From positions 124,001 through 188,000 of the forward strand of contig NZ_JAUSLW010000198.1 of the NCBI RefSeq assembly GCF_030645195.1: a stretch of DNA of 64,000 bases. The letters are read 5' to 3'. The position numbers and the translations under genes were made by a program. Origin of the DNA: Phenylobacterium sp. GTDB lineage: Bacteria > Pseudomonadota > Alphaproteobacteria > Caulobacterales > Caulobacteraceae. Below the pieces are notes generated by a model. The model made no database searches and had not been told where the DNA came from. It was given only the letters and a program-made list of their open reading frames with translations. Positions 48,006 to 56,147 of this stretch are shown piece by piece. Every line of letters starts with the position of its first letter. Position 1 is the stretch's first letter.

Positions 48006-48611
48006 GTGGTCCGTAGTCCCCTGCTCGCCGTGGCGCTCGGTGGCGCCCTGGCCTCCGCCGCCCTGGCCAATCCCGCCAGCCAGGACCCGGCCAAGGTTCC
48101 AGCCGGCGATTACGCCCTGGACAAGCGCCACGCGAGCCTGCTGGTGAAGGTCCCGCACATGGGGGGCTTTTCGAAGTTCACCATGCGCTTCGACCGCATC
48201 GACGGCGGCTTCACCTACGATCCGGCGACCTGGGGCGCCACCAAGGTGACCATCACCGTCGATCCCACCTCCATCAACACCGGCCTGCCCGACTTCGACA
48301 AGACCATCGTCGGCCCCAGCTACTTCAACAGCGCCAAGTATCCGGCCATCACCTTCGTCTCCAACAAGGCCGAGGGGACGGACGGCAGGGGCACGGTCAG
48401 CGGCGACCTCACCTTCCACGGCGTGACCAGGCCTGTGGTGCTGGACATGACCTTCAATGGCGTGGGCCCCGGCGTGCTGGGGGCAGGCACGCGGATCGGC
48501 TTCTCCGGAACCACCCATCTCAAGCGCTCGGACTTCGGCGTCACCACCATGAGCCAGTTCGCCGGCGATGACCTCGACCTGCTGTTCGAGGTCGAGTTCG
48601 TGAAGAAGTAG
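48006..48611 (+). CDS. YceI family periplasmic lipid-binding protein
   Basis: 201 residues, start GTG at 48006 with GAGGAAA placed correctly upstream. A signal peptide (about 22 residues) is followed by the lipocalin-like YceI domain: Y-A-L-D-K-R-H-A-S-L-L-V-K-V-P-H at the start, F-D-K-T-I-V-G-P-S-Y-F-N-S-A-K-Y-P in the middle and T-H-L-K-R-S-D-F-G-V near the end. YceI proteins bind polyisoprenoids such as ubiquinone precursors in the periplasm. It lies 3 bp before a cytochrome b561-YceI fusion gene. Confidence 0.93.
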   Translation: MVRSPLLAVALGGALASAALANPASQDPAKVPAGDYALDKRHASLLVKVPHMGGFSKFTMRFDRIDGGFTYDPATWGATKVTITVDPTSINTGLPDFDKTIVGPSYFNSAKYPAITFVSNKAEGTDGRGTVSGDLTFHGVTRPVVLDMTFNGVGPGVLGAGTRIGFSGTTHLKRSDFGVTTMSQFAGDDLDLLFEVEFVKK

Positions 48612-48614
48612 GCC

Positions 48615-49868
48615 ATGAGGCGCGACCGCTACGCCACGCCCGCCATCGTCCTGCACTGGCTGATCGCCGCGGCGATCCTGTTCCAGATGCAGCTGCCCTG
48701 GCGCTTCCACGACCTGAAGACACCGGAAGCCTTCGCGCTGATCCAGCTGCACAAGTCGGTGGGGATCACCATCCTGGCGCTCAGCCTGGCGAGGCTCGGC
48801 TGGCGGATCGCCAACCCGCCGCCGCCGGAGCCCGCCACCCTGGCGGTCTGGGAGCTGTGGCTGTCCAAGGCCGTGCACTGGGGGCTCTACGCCCTGATGA
48901 TCGGCATGCCGATCACCGGCTGGATCATGGTCTCCACCAGCAAGACCGGCATCCCGACGGTGCTCTGGGGCCTGATCCCCTGGCCCCACGTCCCGGGCCT
49001 GGCCGAGCTGCCCGCCGCCGGCAAGGCGGTCTGGAACGGCGCGGCCCATGAGACCCACGAGACCCTGGGGTGGGGGTTCTATGTCCTGATCGGCCTGCAC
49101 GTGGCCGGCGCTCTGAAGCACCAGCTGTTCAGCCGCGACGAGCCGGTCCTGCATCGCATGGCGCCCGGCGCCCAGGCCGGCCGCTGGCTGGAGCCGCGTC
49201 TGCTGCTGATCGCGCTCGGCGTCGCCACGGCCATCGGCGGCGCCTGGCTGATCCATCCCCGGCCCCCGGCCTCGGCGCCCCTGCCGCCTCCGGTTCCCCA
49301 GGTGGCCGAGCCCGTGGCCGCCGCGCCGAGGGCGGCGCCGTCGCCGGTCGCGGAGGTCGCCGAGACCCCCGCGGAGCCCTCGAAGTGGACCGTGTCCAAG
49401 GGCTCGGCCATCGGCTTCTCCAGTTCCTGGGGCGGCCAGGCGCTGGAGGGGCGGTTCGACCAGTGGACGGCGGATATCGCCTTCTCCCCCGACGCCCTGG
49501 ACCGCAGCCACGCCAAGGTGACCATCGACCTCGCCTCCGTCGCCACGGGCGATCCCCAACGCGACGCGGCCCTGCCGGGTGCGGACTTCTTCGATGTGGC
49601 GGCCTGTCCCAAGGCGATCTTCACGGCCGACCGGTTCGAGGCGGTCGGCGGGGACCGCTATGTCGCCCGGGGCAAGCTCAGCCTGCGGGGTGTCACCCGG
49701 CCGGTGCGCCTGGCCTTCACCCTGAAGATCGACGGCGACAAGGCGCGCATGAGCGGTGTAACCAGCCTCGACCGGACCGCCTTCGGCGTGGGGCAGGGCG
49801 AGTGGCAGGCGACCGATCAGATTCCCGCACAGGTGAAGGTGAGTGTCCAGCTCACGGCGACGCGCTAG
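48615..49868 (+). CDS. cytochrome b561 - YceI fusion protein
   Basis: 417 residues. Residues 1-180 are a four-helix cytochrome b561 domain: A-I-V-L-H-W-L-I-A near the start, L-I-Q-L-H-K-S-V-G-I-T, K-A-V-H-W-G-L-Y-A and H-E-T-L-G-W-G-F-Y-V-L-I-G-L-H-V-A carry the heme-ligand histidines. A fifth helix and a Pro/Ala-rich linker (about 195-250) lead to a YceI domain (about 255-417, F-F-D-V-A-A-C-P-K-A-I-F and R-T-A-F-G-V-G). A membrane electron carrier is thus tied to a periplasmic isoprenoid-binding domain, suggesting quinol-linked electron transfer. Confidence 0.92.
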   Translation: MRRDRYATPAIVLHWLIAAAILFQMQLPWRFHDLKTPEAFALIQLHKSVGITILALSLARLGWRIANPPPPEPATLAVWELWLSKAVHWGLYALMIGMPITGWIMVSTSKTGIPTVLWGLIPWPHVPGLAELPAAGKAVWNGAAHETHETLGWGFYVLIGLHVAGALKHQLFSRDEPVLHRMAPGAQAGRWLEPRLLLIALGVATAIGGAWLIHPRPPASAPLPPPVPQVAEPVAAAPRAAPSPVAEVAETPAEPSKWTVSKGSAIGFSSSWGGQALEGRFDQWTADIAFSPDALDRSHAKVTIDLASVATGDPQRDAALPGADFFDVAACPKAIFTADRFEAVGGDRYVARGKLSLRGVTRPVRLAFTLKIDGDKARMSGVTSLDRTAFGVGQGEWQATDQIPAQVKVSVQLTATR

Positions 49869-50773
49869 ACGCGGCGGTCGCGGCCCTGCGCGCGGGGTCG
49901 CTGGTGATCCTGCCCACCGAGACTGTCTACGGCCTGGGCGCCGACGCCGCCAATCCCGCCGCCGTGGCCGCCATCTACGAGGCCAAGGGTCGGCCGCGCT
50001 TCAATCCCCTCATCAGCCACGTGGCCGACCTCGCCACCGCCGAGCGCCTGGCGGTGTTCGACGACCGGGCGCGGGCCCTGGCGGCCGCCTTCTGGCCCGG
50101 GCCGCTCACCCTGGTCCTGCCCATCGCGCCCGACACCGTGGTCTGCGACCTGGCGCGCGCGGGACTGGAGACCGTGGCGATCCGGGTCCCCGCCCACCCG
50201 TTCGCCCGCGAACTGCTGGCCCGGTTCGGCGGCCCGGTGGTGGCGCCGTCGGCCAACCGCTCGGGGCGGCCCAGCCCGACCACCTTCGCCGACGCGATGG
50301 AGGAGACGGGCGACAAGGCGGCCGCGTCCCTGGATGGCGGACCTTGCGCGGTGGGGCTGGAGTCCACCGTCGTCGCCCTGCTGGACCAGCCGCGTCTGCT
50401 GCGGCCGGGGTCGGTGACGCGCGACCAGATCGAGGCGGTGATCGGGCCGCTGGCCGAAGCCGATGACGACGCCAAGCGCTCGCCGGGCCGGCTGGCGCGG
50501 CACTATTCGCCGGAAGCGCCGGTGCGGCTGAACGCCGAGGCGCCGCAAGCGGGCGAGGCCTATCTCGCCTTCGGATCCACCGGCGCGACGGGAAATGTCC
50601 TGAACCTCAGCCCGGCCGGCGATCTGCGCGAGGCCGCCGCCAACCTCTTCGCTTTCCTGCGGGCCGCCGATCGCACCAAACCCACCGCCATCGCCGTCGC
50701 GCCGATCCCGGCCGAGGGTCTGGGCGAGGCCATCAACGACCGGCTGAGCCGCGCCGCGGGCTATGTCGGCTGA
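49802..50773 (+). CDS. tsaC: L-threonylcarbamoyladenylate synthase (Sua5/YwlC type)
   Basis: About 323 residues if the GTG at 49802 is used, overlapping the preceding gene by 67 bp. No ATG, GTG or TTG lies between it and the conserved core, so this start, though weak, is the best visible. It makes threonylcarbamoyl-AMP for the t6A37 modification of tRNA. The YrdC domain shows L-P-T-E-T-V-Y-G-L-G-A-D-A, K-G-R-P-R-F-N-P-L-I and V-A-P-S-A-N-R-S-G. A C-terminal Sua5 domain (S-P-G-R-L-A-R-H-Y-S-P and on) makes it the long form. Its stop overlaps the vapC stop on the other strand. Confidence 0.92.
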   Translation: MAGDRSDSRTGEGECPAHGDALDAAVAALRAGSLVILPTETVYGLGADAANPAAVAAIYEAKGRPRFNPLISHVADLATAERLAVFDDRARALAAAFWPGPLTLVLPIAPDTVVCDLARAGLETVAIRVPAHPFARELLARFGGPVVAPSANRSGRPSPTTFADAMEETGDKAAASLDGGPCAVGLESTVVALLDQPRLLRPGSVTRDQIEAVIGPLAEADDDAKRSPGRLARHYSPEAPVRLNAEAPQAGEAYLAFGSTGATGNVLNLSPAGDLREAAANLFAFLRAADRTKPTAIAVAPIPAEGLGEAINDRLSRAAGYVG

Positions 50774-51159
50774 AGCGCCGAGCGGATGTCGGTGCGGGTG
50801 AAGTCGTCGCCCTTGTAGAGCAGGGGAAGATCAGCTGCCTTTGCCAGAGCATAGGCGAAGGTGTCGGCTAGGTTCAAAGCCGCTGGGTGGAAGCCCTTGC
50901 CGTACATGAAATAGGCGGCGAGCGCGGCGTCGGCCAAGGCGAAGTCGTTGCACACTTTCACATCCAAGGTGTTCAGCCAGGAGTCGAGGCTGGCCTGATC
51001 TTCGACGAAGCCATGGCGGCGAAGCACGATCCCCACCTCGACATAGTTGATCGGACTGATGGTGACCGATGCGCTGGCCTGGATGATCGCGAGATGCTCC
51101 ATCCAGTCCGGTTCGCGCACGGCGATGGCCACCAGCGACGAACTGTCGACGATGATCAA
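50761..51159 (-). CDS. vapC: VapC-type PIN-domain toxin
   Basis: 132 residues, start TTG ending at 51159 with GAGGATAACC before it. PIN-domain ribonuclease toxin. The acidic residues expected for the metal site are present: Asp5 in I-I-V-D-S-S-S, Glu41 in Y-V-E-V-G, and the D-x-x-L-A-A-Y and A-D-T-F-A-Y-A-L-A segments with G-D-D-F. It overlaps vapB by 4 nt and tail-to-tail overlaps tsaC by 13 bp. Confidence 0.93.
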   Translation of the reverse strand: MIIVDSSSLVAIAVREPDWMEHLAIIQASASVTISPINYVEVGIVLRRHGFVEDQASLDSWLNTLDVKVCNDFALADAALAAYFMYGKGFHPAALNLADTFAYALAKAADLPLLYKGDDFTRTDIRSALQPT

Positions 51160-51434
51160 AGGTTATCCTCAAGTCCGGGAATCTCGTTCAACGCGTCCAT
51201 GGCCGCCTTCGAGGTGTCTATCTGCCGGCCATCATCCAGGCCGATCTGTTTGCGGAATTGATCGGTGGCTTCGATCATTTCGGCCAAGGTCGCCTTCTTC
51301 CGGGGCTTGGCGTTCTCCTGCTCCAGCCGCAGCTTGATCGCCTTATCGATGGCGCCGGTCAGGCTCTCACCGGTCAGGGCCGCAAGCTCCCGAGCCCTCT
51401 TCTCCACATCGACATTCTTGATCAGGATGGCCAT
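51156..51434 (-). CDS. vapB: VapB-type antitoxin (Rv0623-like)
   Basis: 92 residues. The sequence M-A-I-L-I-K-N-V-D-V-E-K-R-A-R-E-L-A followed by G-E-S-L-T-G-A-I is the usual N-terminal ribbon-helix-helix region of this transcription-factor-like antitoxin family, with an acidic, toxin-binding C-terminus (L-D-D-G-R-Q-I-D). It is the first gene of the pair, with an AT-rich palindromic region just upstream (51446-51466) that is a likely autoregulatory operator. Confidence 0.92.
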   Translation of the reverse strand: MAILIKNVDVEKRARELAALTGESLTGAIDKAIKLRLEQENAKPRKKATLAEMIEATDQFRKQIGLDDGRQIDTSKAAMDALNEIPGLEDNL

Positions 51435-51445
51435 GCCGATCTCCC

Positions 51446-51466
51446 TTATATAACGCAGTATATACT
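51446..51466 (-). promoter_or_regulatory. vapBC promoter/operator palindromes
   Basis: TTATATAA (51446-51453) and AGTATATACT (51457-51466) are perfect palindromes in an AT-rich island 12-32 bp upstream of the vapB start. VapBC complexes generally repress their own promoters at such palindromes. AGTATATACT also overlaps the probable -10 region. Confidence 0.55.
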
Positions 51467-51502
51467 GGTCTGAGCGACTACGGAAGCGTAGGCTGCAGTC
51501 CC

Positions 51503-52912
51503 ATGACGATCTCCGTTCCCGCCGATGTCCTGTCCCGCCTGAAGGCCGTGCTCGGCGAGGGGGGCTGGAGCCAGGAGCTCGAGCGGCTGGCGCCCAAGCT
51601 GCTGGAATGGCGTGACCGCTGGAAGGGGACGACGCCCCTGCTGGCCCTGCCCAGGACCACCGCCGACGTCTCCGCCGTGGTGGGGATTTGCCACGAGGCC
51701 GGCGTGCCGATCACCACCCAGGGCGGCAATACCGGGCTCGTCGGCGGTCAGATTCCGCAGGGGGAGATCCTGCTCTCCACCGAGCGGATGTCGCAGGTCC
51801 GCGACGTCGACGCCTTCGACGACGTCATCGTCGCCGAGGCGGGCGTGACGCTCGCCGCCGTTCACGAGGCGGCCCTGAAGGTGCGCAGGCGCTTCCCCAT
51901 GGGCCTGGCCTCGGAGGGCAGCGCCACTGTCGGCGGGATCGTCTCCACCAACGCCGGCGGCACCGCGGTGCTGCGCTATGGCAACACCCGGGACCTGGTG
52001 CTGGGCCTGGAGGCCGTCCTCCCCAACGGGGAGATCTGGAATGGCCTGAAGCGCCTTCGCAAGGACAACACCGGCTATGATCTGAAGCAGCTCTTCATCG
52101 GCGGGGAGGGGACCCTGGGGGTCGTGACCGCCGCCAGCCTGAAGCTGTTCCCCATCCTGGCCAGCCGCGCCACGGCGGTGGCGGCGGTGGAGTCGCCGGA
52201 GGTGGCTATCCAGCTGCTGGTCCGCGCCAAGGAGGAGGCCGGAGGCGCCGTCGAGGCCTTCGAGCTGATGGGCCGGCGCGGCGTCGAGTTCGTCCTGAAG
52301 AACATCGCGGGCCAACGCGACCCGCTGCACCAGGCCTATCCCTGGTATGTGCTGATCGAGATCGCCTCGGGGGAGCCGGGCGCGGCGGAATCGGCCATGG
52401 AGCGCCTGCTGGGCAAGGCCCTGGAGGACGCCCTGATCCTCGACGCCGCTATCGCCCAGAGCGAGGCCCAGGCCAAGGCCTTCTGGGCGGTGCGGGAGAA
52501 CCAGTCGCCGGGCCAGAAGCCCGAGGGCGCGACCTGGAAACACGACATCTCCGTCCCCGTCAGCCAGGTGGCGAAGTTCATCGCGCAGGCGACGGCGGCC
52601 ATGGAGGCCTTTGCGCCGGGTTGCCGGATCACCGCCTTCGGCCACGTCGGCGACGGCAACATCCACTATGACGTCATTCGCCCCGACGGCGGCGAAGACG
52701 CCGCCCACTCGGCCAGGCGCAATGAGGGCTCGCGGATCGTGCATGATATCGCCGCGGCCATGGGCGGATCGATCTCCGCCGAGCACGGCCTGGGCTCCAT
52801 GAAGACCGAGGAGGCTCGGCGCTACAAAAGCCCGGTGGAGGTTGCGGCGCTCAGCGCGATCCGGCAAAGCCTGGACCCCAAGCGGATCATGAATCCCCGC
52901 GTCTTCTTCTGA
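51503..52912 (+). CDS. FAD-binding D-2-hydroxyacid dehydrogenase (GlcD/D-lactate dehydrogenase type)
   Basis: 469 residues. FAD-dependent oxidation of a D-2-hydroxyacid such as D-lactate, glycolate or D-2-hydroxyglutarate. The N-terminal PCMH FAD-binding domain has V-P-I-T-T-Q-G-G-N-T-G-L-V-G-G and G-L-A-S-E-G-S-A-T-V-G-G-I-V-S-T-N-A-G-G. The C-terminal domain has F-G-H-V-G-D-G-N-I-H-Y and S-A-E-H-G-L-G. No iron-sulfur partner or glcE/glcF neighbour is seen, so it is a single-subunit enzyme. It lies 7 bp before yaaA. Confidence 0.93.
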   Translation: MTISVPADVLSRLKAVLGEGGWSQELERLAPKLLEWRDRWKGTTPLLALPRTTADVSAVVGICHEAGVPITTQGGNTGLVGGQIPQGEILLSTERMSQVRDVDAFDDVIVAEAGVTLAAVHEAALKVRRRFPMGLASEGSATVGGIVSTNAGGTAVLRYGNTRDLVLGLEAVLPNGEIWNGLKRLRKDNTGYDLKQLFIGGEGTLGVVTAASLKLFPILASRATAVAAVESPEVAIQLLVRAKEEAGGAVEAFELMGRRGVEFVLKNIAGQRDPLHQAYPWYVLIEIASGEPGAAESAMERLLGKALEDALILDAAIAQSEAQAKAFWAVRENQSPGQKPEGATWKHDISVPVSQVAKFIAQATAAMEAFAPGCRITAFGHVGDGNIHYDVIRPDGGEDAAHSARRNEGSRIVHDIAAAMGGSISAEHGLGSMKTEEARRYKSPVEVAALSAIRQSLDPKRIMNPRVFF

Positions 52913-52918
52913 GCCGCC

Positions 52919-53701
52919 ATGCTGATTGTCCTGTCCCCCGCCAAGGCGATGAACTTCGCCGCGCCGGACCAATCCCTGCCGATGACGACGCCGGAGATGG
53001 GGGAGGACATCGCCCTGCTGTCGGAGACCACCCGCAAGCTGACGGTGGCCCAGGTGAAGCGGCTGATGAGCCTGTCGGACAATCTGGCCAAGCTAAACCG
53101 GGAACGCTTCCAGGCCTTCGACGCTGCCATGGAGGAGGGGCTGCAGGCCGCCTTCGCCTTCAACGGCGACGTCTATATGGGCTTCAAGGCCCGCGAGCTG
53201 GACAGGAAGGCGCTGGCCTTCGCCCAGGACCACGTCCGCATCCTGTCGGGCCTCTACGGCCTGCTACGGCCCCTGGACGGCATCCAGCCCTACCGCCTGG
53301 AGATGGGGACGCGGCTGAAGACCAAGCGCGGCCCGAGCCTCTACGCCTTCTGGGGCGACAAGGTCGCCACGGCGCTCAATGAGCAGGCCGCCCGCCACAA
53401 GGACCCGACTCTGGTGAACTGCGCCAGCCAGGAATATTTCGGCGTCGTGGACCTGAAGGCGCTGAAGCTGCCGGTGGTCTCCCCCCGCTTCGTCGAGGAG
53501 AAGGACGGGCAGGCCAAGGTGATCAGTTTCTACGCCAAGAAGGCCCGCGGCCTGATGGCCCGCTACGCCGTCGACCACCGCATCGAGGCGGCCGCCGACC
53601 TGAAGGCCTTCGACAGCGAGGGCTACCGCTTCCAGCCCCAGGCCTCCAGCGAGACCGAGTGGGTCTTCTCCCGTCCGCAGCCGCCGCTGAAGACGGCCTA
53701 G
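52919..53701 (+). CDS. yaaA: YaaA family peroxide stress protein (DUF328)
   Basis: 260 residues, the usual length. YaaA limits free intracellular iron and protects against oxidative damage in E. coli under OxyR control; it also binds DNA. Motifs are M-L-I-V-L-S-P-A-K-A-M at the start, V-R-I-L-S-G-L-Y-G-L-L-R-P-L-D and A-S-Q-E-Y-F, with the K-x-x-R-G-L-M-A-R-Y signature near the end. The stop TAG lies at the CTAG edge of the following repeat. Confidence 0.95.
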   Translation: MLIVLSPAKAMNFAAPDQSLPMTTPEMGEDIALLSETTRKLTVAQVKRLMSLSDNLAKLNRERFQAFDAAMEEGLQAAFAFNGDVYMGFKARELDRKALAFAQDHVRILSGLYGLLRPLDGIQPYRLEMGTRLKTKRGPSLYAFWGDKVATALNEQAARHKDPTLVNCASQEYFGVVDLKALKLPVVSPRFVEEKDGQAKVISFYAKKARGLMARYAVDHRIEAAADLKAFDSEGYRFQPQASSETEWVFSRPQPPLKTA

Positions 53702-53800
53702 AGCCCCATTTCGAATGAATCGAAACGGGGCTTTAGAGTCCTACTTGGTCGCTCTTCCTGATCGCCTGACTTGATCCAAGTCAGGCGGGAAACGCTCTAG
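53698..53800. repeat. GAGC-type intergenic repeat with two hairpins
   Basis: CTAGAGCCCC at the left edge and ACGCTCTAG at the right edge enclose AGCCCCaTTTCGA/TCGAAAcGGGGCT (53701-53733) and CGCCTGACTT/AAGTCAGGCG (53763-53787, 5-nt loop). Convergent yaaA and GST genes use the CTAG edges as parts of their stop codons. Probably both a dispersed repeat and a bidirectional terminator. Confidence 0.75.
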
Positions 53801-54588
53801 CCGAAGGTCGGGCTGAAGCGGATGTTGTCGCGGGCCAGGCCGTCAATGACCACCTGGGCGCCGCCGCTCTTGATCATCCATTCCAGGCGGTGGTCGCGGT
53901 ACTCGCGCTTGAACAGGCCCTGTTTCACCAGCTCGGCGACATTGGGCATGGCCGAGGCCGCCGCCGCGGCGCCGGCTTCCTTGGTGGTCTCGGCGACGGA
54001 GGGCCGGGCGTTGGCGCGGGTGAGCCAATCTGACAGCCGGCTCCCCTCGGCCGGCGGATTGCCGTGGCCCACCGAGCCGTTGAGATAGGCAACGACGGCC
54101 AGGTCGCCCCAGCCGAAGCTCTCGCCGTTGAACCAGGGGCGGTTGGCCAGTTGGCTTTCCAGCCAGGCGAAGAATCCTGCGGTCTGCTCGGCGGCCGTGG
54201 CGATCAGAGCCTGGGCCAGGTCCCCCTCGGCGCGGTGGAACCAGTAGATCTCCGACAGGCCCCAGTTGATGGCCTCGAAGTGGGTGTCCATCACCTCCTC
54301 CAGCATCCGCACCCGGGCGCGCTCGGCGGGGCTGGCCGGCAGCAGGGGCGGGGTCGGCCAGCGGTCCTCGATATATTCCAGGATGATGGTGGAATCGAAG
54401 ATGGCCACCTCGCCGTCCACCAGGGCCGGGACCTCGGCGCGGGGATTGGCCGCCAGGAAGTCGCCCTGGGCGCCCCCCGCGCCCAGCCCGCCCGGGGCCA
54501 CGGCCTGGAAGGCCTGGCCCTTCTCGCGCAGGGCGATCTTGACCTTCTGGGCGTAGGGCGACAGCGGGTGGTCATAGAGGGTGAGCAT
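53797..54588 (-). CDS. glutathione S-transferase family protein
   Basis: 263 residues, start ATG ending at 54588. Thioredoxin-like N-terminal domain (1-85): M-L-T-L-Y-D-H-P-L-S-P-Y-A-Q-K-V-K-I-A-L, with Ser9 as the likely catalytic or glutathione-activating residue, V-P-A-L-V-D-G near 55-60, and D-S-T-I-I-L-E-Y-I-E-D. The helical C-terminal domain extends about 50 residues past the usual length. Activity towards a specific electrophile cannot be assigned. Confidence 0.91.
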   Translation of the reverse strand: MLTLYDHPLSPYAQKVKIALREKGQAFQAVAPGGLGAGGAQGDFLAANPRAEVPALVDGEVAIFDSTIILEYIEDRWPTPPLLPASPAERARVRMLEEVMDTHFEAINWGLSEIYWFHRAEGDLAQALIATAAEQTAGFFAWLESQLANRPWFNGESFGWGDLAVVAYLNGSVGHGNPPAEGSRLSDWLTRANARPSVAETTKEAGAAAAASAMPNVAELVKQGLFKREYRDHRLEWMIKSGGAQVVIDGLARDNIRFSPTFG

Positions 54589-54734
54589 GGCGGTCCTCCC
54601 GGGACGTCTTTCGCCCATCCGGAGCCCCCGCCGCCGGGTAAGTCAAATGGCGCGGCCGCGGCTTGACGGACCGGGCGTCAACACCGCCTCTGTCGTCCCA
54701 ACAATCGTCAGATAAGAGACTGGGAGCAGACGTC

Positions 54735-55520
54735 ATGGCCTACAAACCCTTCGACCTGACCGGCAAGGTGGCCCTTGTCACCGGTGGCAATGGCGGCATC
54801 GGCTTTGGCATGGTGGAGGCCATGGCCCAGGCCGGCGCCGACGTGGTGATCTGGGGCTCCAACGGGAAGAAGAACGCCGACGCCGAGGCCAGGCTCAAGG
54901 GCGCGGGCGTCCGGGTCCTGACCCAGGTGGTGGACGTGGCCGACGAGCAGGCGGTCAAGGCGGGGATGGCGGAAGCCGTGGCCAAGATGGGCCGCATCGA
55001 CACGGTGATCGCCAATGCGGGCATCGGCGGCGGGGCGCCCTCCTTCTCCGAATTCTCCACCGAGACGTACCGCAAGGTGTTGTCGGTGAACCTGGACGGG
55101 GTGTTCTTCACCTTCCGCGAGGCCTGCAAGCACATGGTCGAGCGGGCCGGGTCGGGCGACAAGGCCGGGGGCTCCCTGGTGGTCATCTCCTCGCTGTCGG
55201 CCCTCGATGGCGCGGCGCGCAACGAGGCCTACGCCGCCACCAAGGGGGCGGTGATCTCCATGATCCGCGCCATCGCCGTGGAGCATGCCCGCTACGGCGT
55301 GCGGGCCAACGCCATCCTGCCCGGCTGGATCGCCACCGACATGACCGCCGGCGCCCAGGGCAACGACAAGTTCAACGACGCGGTGATCAAGCGGGTGCCC
55401 ATGCGCCGCTGGGGCCAGCCGGCGGACTTCGGCGGCATGGCGGTCTATCTGGCCTCCGGCGCCTCGGCCTTCCACACCGGCGACAGCTTCCTCATCGACG
55501 GCGGCTACGGGATCTTCTAG
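54735..55520 (+). CDS. short-chain dehydrogenase/reductase
   Basis: 261 residues from the ATG at 54735. Rossmann motif T-G-G-N-G-G-I-G-F-G near residues 16-25, N-A-G-I-G, and the catalytic Ser/Tyr/Lys set in S-S-L-S-A-L-D-G and Y-A-A-T-K. The C-terminal S-F-L-I-D-G-G-Y-G-I-F is typical of the FabG-like classical SDRs. An NAD(P)-dependent alcohol or ketone is the substrate, not identifiable here. GACTGGGAGCAG precedes the start. Confidence 0.93.
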   Translation: MAYKPFDLTGKVALVTGGNGGIGFGMVEAMAQAGADVVIWGSNGKKNADAEARLKGAGVRVLTQVVDVADEQAVKAGMAEAVAKMGRIDTVIANAGIGGGAPSFSEFSTETYRKVLSVNLDGVFFTFREACKHMVERAGSGDKAGGSLVVISSLSALDGAARNEAYAATKGAVISMIRAIAVEHARYGVRANAILPGWIATDMTAGAQGNDKFNDAVIKRVPMRRWGQPADFGGMAVYLASGASAFHTGDSFLIDGGYGIF

Positions 55521-55528
55521 GTCGAAGA

Positions 55529-55918
55529 CTACTTCACATCTGGCGGTGACGCTGGCTTGACCTCAAGACGCGCCAACCGCTCAGATTGCTGAGAAATCTG
55601 AGCGGTCAGGGCGTCGATCTTGGAGGACACCTTCTCGGTTGCCGTGTCCATCCTGGCGCTGAGGATCAGATATCCAGTAGCGAAGGCGCAGAGAAGCAGC
55701 ACAACGCCGCCGATTGAGACCTGCAACACTTGGCGGATATCGCCTCGTAGTTCCCCGAGGCGGGTTTCAACGGATTGCTGCCAGTGATCCATGCCGTCAG
55801 AGGTGCCTCCTCCTCCGCCTCCGCGCAACTTTTCAAGTTCGCCGTGAGCATTTCGGAGTTCGTCGCGAGCTCTCTGCGCGTCTGCGAGCACCTTTCGAAT
55901 CCGACTATCGACTGTCAT
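55529..55918 (-). CDS. hypothetical membrane protein with coiled coils
   Basis: 129 residues. Predicted coiled coil at about 10-35, a Gly-rich hinge (residues 33-38), a transmembrane segment at about 68-90 (V-L-Q-V-S-I-G-G-V-V-L-L-L) and a second coiled coil at 95-120. No family is recognised. Base composition and codon use look noticeably less GC-rich than the neighbours, suggesting recent acquisition. The 3' part contains a perfect 11-bp inverted repeat (55577-55605). It overlaps the upstream small gene by 14 bp. Confidence 0.65.
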   Translation of the reverse strand: MTVDSRIRKVLADAQRARDELRNAHGELEKLRGGGGGGTSDGMDHWQQSVETRLGELRGDIRQVLQVSIGGVVLLLCAFATGYLILSARMDTATEKVSSKIDALTAQISQQSERLARLEVKPASPPDVK

Positions 55919-56147
55919 CGTCGCTTAGCTCGTCGAGGTGAAACTCCTGCTCGATCTTCGTCGCGAGCTCAAGCAGGCGCTTGCTCGCCTCGGTTCCCTC
56001 CGGATGGTCCTTCTTTCCGGAGATTGCCTCTGCAAGGCCGCCCGTCGTGTAGAGGGTCATCTCAGAAGCGTAATCGACGGCAAGCTTCATCGCGCGCCTT
56101 AGCTCGCCGAATGTCACGGGCGCGTCATCGGGCTTCTGCGTGCTCAC
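55905..56147 (-). CDS. hypothetical cytosolic protein upstream of coiled-coil membrane gene
   Basis: 80 residues if started at the GTG ending at 56147, which has GGAG at a sensible distance; an ATG at 56237 would add 30 poorly protein-like residues. Segments such as P-V-T-F-G-E-L-R-R-A-M-K-L-A-V and T-K-I-E-Q-E-F-H-L-D-E-L suggest an all-helical protein. No recognised family. It shares the low-GC character and an overlap with the following gene, so the two probably form a small transferred operon. Confidence 0.55.
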   Translation of the reverse strand: MSTQKPDDAPVTFGELRRAMKLAVDYASEMTLYTTGGLAEAISGKKDHPEGTEASKRLLELATKIEQEFHLDELSDDDSR

